A stretch of 64,000 nt of DNA, from assembly GCA_023451825.1 (NCBI GenBank), contig JAEXYA010000049.1, positions 1-64,000 of the forward strand, written 5' to 3'. The notes below the pieces were generated by a model, which worked only from the letters and a program-made list of their open reading frames with translations, was not told the DNA's origin and did no database searches. This DNA comes from Pseudomonadota bacterium (GTDB taxonomy: Bacteria > Pseudomonadota > Alphaproteobacteria > Rhizobiales > Xanthobacteraceae). Below are positions 59,552 to 64,000 of the stretch, in pieces (position 1 is the first letter of the stretch; each line of letters begins with the position of its first letter). The translations under genes were made by a program, and so were the position numbers.

Positions 59552-60262
59552 ATGGCGCAACGATCCCAGCCATCCGCTCCCGCTCCTTCGCTCGATCGCG
59601 ACAAGGCCGCGGCGCTCCGCCTCACGCCTGTTTCACATGAAACAGAAGCGCGGCTTGATCGCTATGTGGCGCTGCTGCTGCAATGGCAGGCCAAGACCAA
59701 TTTGATTTCGCCGGCGACATTGCCGCATCTCTGGACGCGCCATATCTCGGATTCACTGCAGCTTCTGAAGCTCGCGCCCGACGCGCGCATCTGGCTCGAC
59801 TTCGGCAGCGGCGGCGGTTTCCCCGGCGTGGTGCTGGCTTGTGCCATGGGCGATGTCGGTGGCCATGTTCATCTGGTCGAGCGCAACGCCAAGAAGGCGG
59901 CGTTCCTGCGCGAAGCACTGCGTGTGACGCAAGCCCCTGGTTCAGTCCATCTCGCGGACATCGGGGATAATGTGGATAGTTTTCCAAAGCGCGTCGATTG
60001 CATCACCGCACGCGCCGTGGCGTCGCTAGATATCATTCTCGGTTTCGCGGCTCCCCTGATGAACGGCAGCAACAAGGCGCTGTTTTTGAAGGGTCAAGAT
60101 GTAGACGCGGAATTGACCGAAGCTACTAAATGTTGGAATATAAGCCCACGCCTGCATGCGAGCCTCACCGGCGGACAAGGCTGGATCGTCGAACTGGACA
60201 AGATCGAGCGGCGCGACCCGTCCGCAGATACCATGATGGCCCACGCAAATGACCGTAATTGA
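59552..60262 (+). CDS. rsmG: 16S rRNA (guanine(527)-N7)-methyltransferase RsmG
   Basis: The 236-residue SAM methyltransferase modifies G527 of 16S rRNA. The SAM motif is IWLDFGSGGGFPGVVLACAM, with LLLQWQAKTNLISPATLPHL before it and the conserved VERNAKKAAFLREALRVTQA after. I placed the start at the ATG at 59552; an earlier GTG-type start is possible. A parS-like site lies within codons for PVSHETE. It overlaps parA by 14 bases at the 3' end. Confidence 0.94.
   Translation: MAQRSQPSAPAPSLDRDKAAALRLTPVSHETEARLDRYVALLLQWQAKTNLISPATLPHLWTRHISDSLQLLKLAPDARIWLDFGSGGGFPGVVLACAMGDVGGHVHLVERNAKKAAFLREALRVTQAPGSVHLADIGDNVDSFPKRVDCITARAVASLDIILGFAAPLMNGSNKALFLKGQDVDAELTEATKCWNISPRLHASLTGGQGWIVELDKIERRDPSADTMMAHANDRN
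59629..59644. promoter_or_regulatory. parS site 5, inside the rsmG coding sequence (one mismatch in the centre)
   Basis: TGTTTCACATGAAACA, in codons for PVSHETE. The centre is CACATG. Whether it functions is not shown, but related rsmG genes carry VSRET encoded by the perfect parS core GTTTCACGTGAAAC, which supports that this is a conserved embedded site. Confidence 0.75.
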
Positions 60263-61115
60263 TCAGGAATATCAAGAGGATAGCTCGAAGACGACCCCTG
60301 GCCACCCGCGCATCCTGGCGCTGGCCAATCAGAAGGGCGGCGTCGGCAAGACCACCACGGCGATCAATCTCGGCACCGCACTCGCCGCCATCGGAGAGCG
60401 TGTGCTGATCGTTGATCTCGATCCGCAGGGCAATGCGTCCACCGGCCTTGGCATCGATCGCCGCGATCGCGCCTGTTCGACCTATGACGTGCTGACCGGC
60501 GACGCCCCGCTGCGCGATGCCGTCGTGGTCACCGCAGTGCCGCGTCTGCACATCGCGGCTTCGACCATGGATCTCTCTGGCCTCGAACTCGAAATCGGCG
60601 GCGCCCGTGATCGCGCCTTCCGCCTGCGCGATGCGATCGGCGAGTTGAACAACAATGTCTCGCCGGGCTCGGACTACACTTATGTGCTGATCGACTGCCC
60701 GCCGTCGCTGAACCTTCTCACCGTCAATGCGATGGCTGCGTCGGATGCGATCCTCGTGCCGCTGCAGTGTGAGTTCTTCGCGCTCGAAGGTCTGTCGCAA
60801 TTGCTGCAGACGGTGGAGCAGGTGCGCTCGACGCTGAATCCGAACCTCACCATCCACGGCATCGTCATGACCATGTTCGATGCCCGCAACAACCTGTCGA
60901 ACCAGGTCGTTGCCGACGTCCGCGAATTCATGGGCAACAAGGTCTATGACACCATGATCCCGCGTAACGTCCGCATCTCGGAAGCGCCGTCCTACGGCAA
61001 GCCGGTGCTGGTCTATGATTTGAAGTGCGCGGGCTCAGAGGCCTATCTGCGCCTCGCCACCGAAGTGATCCAGCGCGAGCGCGATATTCGCGCGGCGCCA
61101 GTGGATGCGGCGTAA
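60249..61115 (+). CDS. parA: Chromosome partitioning ATPase ParA
   Basis: The 288-residue Walker-type ATPase moves the origin region to the cell poles with ParB. Deviant Walker A is ALANQKGGVGKTTTAINLGT, with the Walker A' region LIVDLDPQGNASTGLGIDRR and Walker B YVLIDCPPSLNLLTVNAMAA. It starts inside the end of rsmG. A palindromic repeat (61131-61235) lies between it and parB. Confidence 0.97.
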   Translation: MTVIDQEYQEDSSKTTPGHPRILALANQKGGVGKTTTAINLGTALAAIGERVLIVDLDPQGNASTGLGIDRRDRACSTYDVLTGDAPLRDAVVVTAVPRLHIAASTMDLSGLELEIGGARDRAFRLRDAIGELNNNVSPGSDYTYVLIDCPPSLNLLTVNAMAASDAILVPLQCEFFALEGLSQLLQTVEQVRSTLNPNLTIHGIVMTMFDARNNLSNQVVADVREFMGNKVYDTMIPRNVRISEAPSYGKPVLVYDLKCAGSEAYLRLATEVIQRERDIRAAPVDAA

Positions 61116-61130
61116 GGCGCGCGCATCTTC

Positions 61131-61235
61131 GTAGGATGGGTAGAGCGCAGCGAAACCCATCGGCGGAATTTGCCGCAACGACGGACTGATGGGTTTCGCT
61201 CCGACGCTCCGCGTCTCCGCTCTACCCATCCTACG
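61131..61235. repeat. GTAGGATGGGTAGAGCGCAGCGAAACCCATC repeat (family B) between parA and parB
   Basis: The arms GTAGGATGGGTAGAGCG and CGCTCTACCCATCCTAC pair almost perfectly. It fills the gap between parA and parB, ending 30 bases before the parB start. Confidence 0.88.
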
Positions 61236-61264
61236 ATTTCGAGTTTTAGTTTCTGGAGTGACCC

Positions 61265-62173
61265 ATGAGTTCAAGGGGATTGGCGATGGCCGATGAAGCG
61301 CGTTCGCGGTTGGGCCGCGGTCTGGCAAGTCTGATCGGTGATGTCGGCGGCGAGGCCGCGCAGACCGAGCGGCCGGCGCGTGGCCAGCGCAAGGTGCCGA
61401 TCGAATTCATCAAGCCGAACCCGCGCAATCCGCGCCGCGCTTTCGCGGAAGCGGAATTGGCCGAGCTCGCCTCCTCGATCAAGCAGCATGGCGTGATCCA
61501 GCCGATCGTGGTGCGCGCCGTGAAGGGCACCAATGATCGCTTCGAGATCATCGCCGGCGAGCGCCGCTGGCGCGCATCGCAGCTGGCCGGTCTGCATGAA
61601 GTGCCGGTGGTGCCGGTGGACGTCACCGATGCCGCGGCGATGGAAATCGCCATCATCGAAAACATCCAGCGCGAAGACCTCAATGCGATGGAAGAGGCGC
61701 AGGGCTATCACGCGCTCGCCGAGACCTACAAACACAGCCAGGACGACATCGCAAAGATCGTCGGCAAGAGCCGCAGTCATGTCGCCAACATGATGCGCCT
61801 CACCAAATTGCCGGATGACGTGCAGGCGCTGATCGCATCGAACCAGCTCTCGAACGGCCATGCTCGCGCGCTGATCTCGCTGCCCGATCCATCGGCTGCT
61901 GCGAAGCGCGTGATCGCCGAAGGCTTGAACGTCCGCCAAACCGAAGCGCTCGCCCATGAAGAAGGCGTGCCGGAGCGCGCGCCGCAAAAGCCGCGTGCTG
62001 GTTCGGCGCCGAAGGTCGCAAAGGATGCGGACACCATCGCGCTGGAGAAGCGGGTGAGTGACGCGCTCGGGCTGAAAGTGAGCGTCGATCACCGCGATCC
62101 CGGCGGCACGGTAATGATCAAGTATAGCGATCTCGATCAGCTCGATGAGATCTTGAAGCGGCTGGATACGTAA
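61265..62173 (+). CDS. parB: Chromosome partitioning protein ParB
   Basis: The 302-residue CTP-dependent DNA-binding clamp loads at parS. It has the N-terminal ParA-interaction region (RSRLGRGLASLIGD), the ParB/Srx domain (RKVPIEFIKPNPRNPRRAF and AGERRWRASQL), the HTH (DDIAKIVGKSRSHVANMMRL) and a C-terminal dimerisation domain. It probably starts at the ATG at 61265, preceded by GGAG; a second ATG at 61286 is possible. It is followed by a family D repeat. Confidence 0.97.
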   Translation: MSSRGLAMADEARSRLGRGLASLIGDVGGEAAQTERPARGQRKVPIEFIKPNPRNPRRAFAEAELAELASSIKQHGVIQPIVVRAVKGTNDRFEIIAGERRWRASQLAGLHEVPVVPVDVTDAAAMEIAIIENIQREDLNAMEEAQGYHALAETYKHSQDDIAKIVGKSRSHVANMMRLTKLPDDVQALIASNQLSNGHARALISLPDPSAAAKRVIAEGLNVRQTEALAHEEGVPERAPQKPRAGSAPKVAKDADTIALEKRVSDALGLKVSVDHRDPGGTVMIKYSDLDQLDEILKRLDT

Positions 62174-62196
62174 GGTCTCAAGCGAACGACACTCCG

Positions 62197-62311
62197 CCCC
62201 TCATCCTGAGGAGCCGCGTAGCGGCGTCTCGAAGGATGGCCGCAAACTCCATTGCGTCCCAGCTCATGGTTCGAGACGCCCGCAAGTGCGGGCTCCTCAC
62301 CATGAGGGGCG
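62197..62311. repeat. CCCTCATCCTGAGGAGCC...CTCACCATGAGGGG repeat (family D), full copy
   Basis: It is full-length with both arms, between convergent parB and holA. Confidence 0.88.
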
Positions 62312-62321
62312 GAGTGTGCTG

Positions 62322-63350
62322 CTAACCCCGCCGCCTCGCATTCACGGCAATAGACATCAACGCCCTCTGTGCGATCACCGCGCCGAGGGTGTTTTGCTTG
62401 CGCACATCGAGCGCAGCCACCGCGAGCTGATCGATGATCGCCGCCAGCCGCCTTGCGGTGAAATTCCGCAGCGCCGCTTCCACCGCGCCCTTGCGCGAAA
62501 AATGCAGCCGCGGAAATCCGCTCTCGGCGGCCGCCGATGCCGGCGTGCCGGCCTCCACCAACAGGCTTGCTTTATGCAGCGCTGCGGCCTGGCGCTGTGC
62601 CGCCATCATGATCATGCCGGGATAGGTGCCGGCGATCATCGCCTTGTTGAATTCGGTTTCCACCAGCGTCGGATTGCCGGCAAAGGCGCCGTCCACGATC
62701 GGGTCGATCTTCAGCTCCGACGCGTCCGCCACGCAGGCCATCACATCATCAAGCGTCACTTCGCCGGTGCCGTGCGCATACAGCATCAGTTTTCGCAGCT
62801 CGTTGCGCGAGGCCTGGCGATCGCCGCCGAGCAGCGACATCAAGGTCGCGCGTGCGTCAGGCGCCATCCGCAAGTTGGCGAGTTGCAGCTCGTCATTGAT
62901 CAGCTTGGTCAGATCGCGCTCGGTGTCCGGATAGCAGGCGATGGCAACCGCGGTTTTCGCCTTCTCGCACACTTTTCGCAACGGCGATTCCGGTCGCAGC
63001 TCGCCGGCCTCGATCACGATGCGGCAATCGCGGATCGCCATCTCGCTCAGCGTATCGACGCCGCTGGAAAAGTTCTTCGAGCCGGCGCGCACGCGAATGG
63101 CGCGGCGGCCGCCGAACATCGGGATGGTCATCGCCTCCTCGACCAGCCGGGACGGTTCGGCAGCGAGGTCGTCGCCATCCATGCGCACCAGCGAGAACGG
63201 ATCGTTGACGTCATCGACCGCGGATTTCACCAGCGCCTCAGCGCGTTCGCGCACCAGGCCGGCGTCGGGGCCGTAGAGCAGGATGATCGGCCGGGTGGAA
63301 TCCGGCCGGCTCAGGAAGAGGTCGATGTCTTTTCCGCGGAGGGCGACCAA
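62322..63350 (-). CDS. holA: DNA polymerase III delta subunit
   Basis: The 342-residue protein starts MVALRGKDIDLFLSRPDST and has the AAA+-like core LLYGPDAGLVRERAEALVK, then PMFGGRRAIRVRAGSKNFSS and RDCRIVIEAGELRPESPLRK. It opens the beta clamp in the clamp loader. It is the last gene before lptE, with a family D repeat between. Confidence 0.95.
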   Translation of the reverse strand: MVALRGKDIDLFLSRPDSTRPIILLYGPDAGLVRERAEALVKSAVDDVNDPFSLVRMDGDDLAAEPSRLVEEAMTIPMFGGRRAIRVRAGSKNFSSGVDTLSEMAIRDCRIVIEAGELRPESPLRKVCEKAKTAVAIACYPDTERDLTKLINDELQLANLRMAPDARATLMSLLGGDRQASRNELRKLMLYAHGTGEVTLDDVMACVADASELKIDPIVDGAFAGNPTLVETEFNKAMIAGTYPGMIMMAAQRQAAALHKASLLVEAGTPASAAAESGFPRLHFSRKGAVEAALRNFTARRLAAIIDQLAVAALDVRKQNTLGAVIAQRALMSIAVNARRRG

Positions 63351-63380
63351 TGTGATGTCCTAGACTTCAACAAACTCAGT

Positions 63381-63492
63381 CCCTCATGGTGAGGAGGCGC
63401 GAAGCGCCGTCTCGAACCATGAGCCGATTGGCGCCGGCGCTTGCGGCCATCCTTCGAGACGCCCGCCAAAGGCGGGCTCCTCAGGATGAGGG
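63381..63492. repeat. Family D palindromic repeat in inverted orientation, full copy
   Basis: The arms are reversed: CCCTCATGGTGAGGAGGCGC first, then GGCTCCTCAGGATGAGGGCGG. It is located between lptE and holA on the minus strand. Confidence 0.87.
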
Positions 63493-63507
63493 CGGAGTGC
63501 GCGGGTG

Positions 63508-64000
63508 TTACGATCCGCTATAAAAGAATGACGCCAGACGCGTGTTGATATTGTCCGCGATCTCGGCGGATGCACGGTTTTCGGCATCGCGGGCGGCGCG
63601 GGTGCGGGCGAAGCGCTGCTGCTGGCCGGGGATGTCATAGGTGACACGGCTGAAGGTCGAGCCGGTCATGACCTGCTTGCCGGTGGCGATCTCGATCAGG
63701 CCGAACGTGGCGTCGATGCCGTAATTCTCCGACGTCGCCAGCGCCGTATTCGGATCGACCATCAGCGAGCTGCGGGTCGGGTTGAGGCGAATCTTCAGCG
63801 TGTAGAGCGGCGGCGCGCCGGTGGCGGCGCCATACATCTTGAACATCAGTGCGTTGCGCACCTCGATACCCAGGCGGGCCTGCGGCGACGCATTTGGATA
63901 ATCGAGCGGCGGAACTTCCACCAAAGCAAGCTTTTCGCGCAGTGCAGACGAGCCGTCGGCCGTCTTGGCCGCATACATCGGCTGGAAGCAGCCGGCCGTG
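63508..64000 (-). CDS. lptE: LPS-assembly lipoprotein LptE (5' part beyond the window)
   Basis: The frame runs off the right edge, so only the last 164 residues are visible, opening at TAGCFQP, which is a lipobox with the cysteine of a lipoprotein. It continues VRNALMFKMYGAATGAPPLY, TLKIRLNPTRSSLMVDPNTA and RASAEIADNINTRLASFFYS, as in alphaproteobacterial LptE. It would help LptD insert LPS into the outer membrane. The downstream neighbour holA agrees with the usual leuS-lptE-holA-parB order. Confidence 0.9.
   Translation of the reverse strand, partial: TAGCFQPMYAAKTADGSSALREKLALVEVPPLDYPNASPQARLGIEVRNALMFKMYGAATGAPPLYTLKIRLNPTRSSLMVDPNTALATSENYGIDATFGLIEIATGKQVMTGSTFSRVTYDIPGQQQRFARTRAARDAENRASAEIADNINTRLASFFYSGS

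Noticed and set aside
25371..63492. Repeats as a CRISPR array or insertion sequences
   Set aside because: Copies are widely spaced single elements without regular spacers, and no cas or transposase gene is present.

Overview
The window looks like a 64 kb piece of the main chromosome of a high-GC alphaproteobacterium of the Bradyrhizobiaceae/Nitrobacteraceae (Bradyrhizobium, Rhodopseudomonas, Afipia, Tardiphaga and relatives). This is inferred from protein flavour, gene order (hrcA-grpE, his-hslVU, secB-dnaQ-coaE-maf-PPSR, rho-mnmE-mnmG-rsmG-parAB-holA-lptE) and the dense short palindromic intergenic repeats. No rRNA, tRNA, CRISPR, transposase or phage gene was seen.

Layout. 0-8 kb: two small metabolic ORFs, then the translation block infC, rpmI-rplT, pheST. 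infC appears to start with the rare codon AUU. 8-20 kb: accessory stretch with a broken toxin-antitoxin pair, a Tat-exported amine oxidase, a cysteine-hydrolase-like protein, a sugar-type ABC importer without its ATPase, an EI24 membrane protein, a secreted TPR-caspase protein, nth, and an AraC-methyltransferase fusion. 20-31 kb: grpE-hrcA facing rph, then rdgB-hemW, an LpoA-like lipoprotein, rsmI-yraN-gshB, a metallo-hydrolase and a diguanylate cyclase. 31-37 kb: a frameshifted comM, a secreted orphan, a hybrid histidine kinase and an OlsB-like acyltransferase. 37-45 kb: hisB-(DUF2628)-hisH-hisA-hisF-hisE-coaA on the minus strand, and hslV-GNAT-hslU on the plus strand. 45-52 kb: Smr, mltA and a Tim44-like protein, then secB, dnaQ, coaE, maf and the PPSR kinase. 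52-64 kb: hemJ, rho, mnmE, mnmG, rsmG, parA, parB, then holA and lptE, which runs off the window.

The most interesting region is the right end. A gene-free 456 bp gap at 52,106-52,561 separates divergent gene blocks. It holds an AT-rich patch, a CtrA-like site and degenerate DnaA-like boxes, next to the PPSR (RP001-type) gene that flanks the origin in other alphaproteobacteria. I propose it as a candidate oriC. Five parS-like palindromes lie 4-7.5 kb away, around mnmG and inside rsmG, just before parAB. Together these would form the origin and segregation region.

A second theme is the repeats: about nine families of 40-140 bp palindromic elements occupy many intergenic gaps, including positions inside the his operon and between parA and parB. 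I did not find a clear new multi-gene system. The best leads are the origin candidate, the parS cluster, the TPR-caspase protein, the truncated toxin, the comM frameshift and the AUU start of infC.
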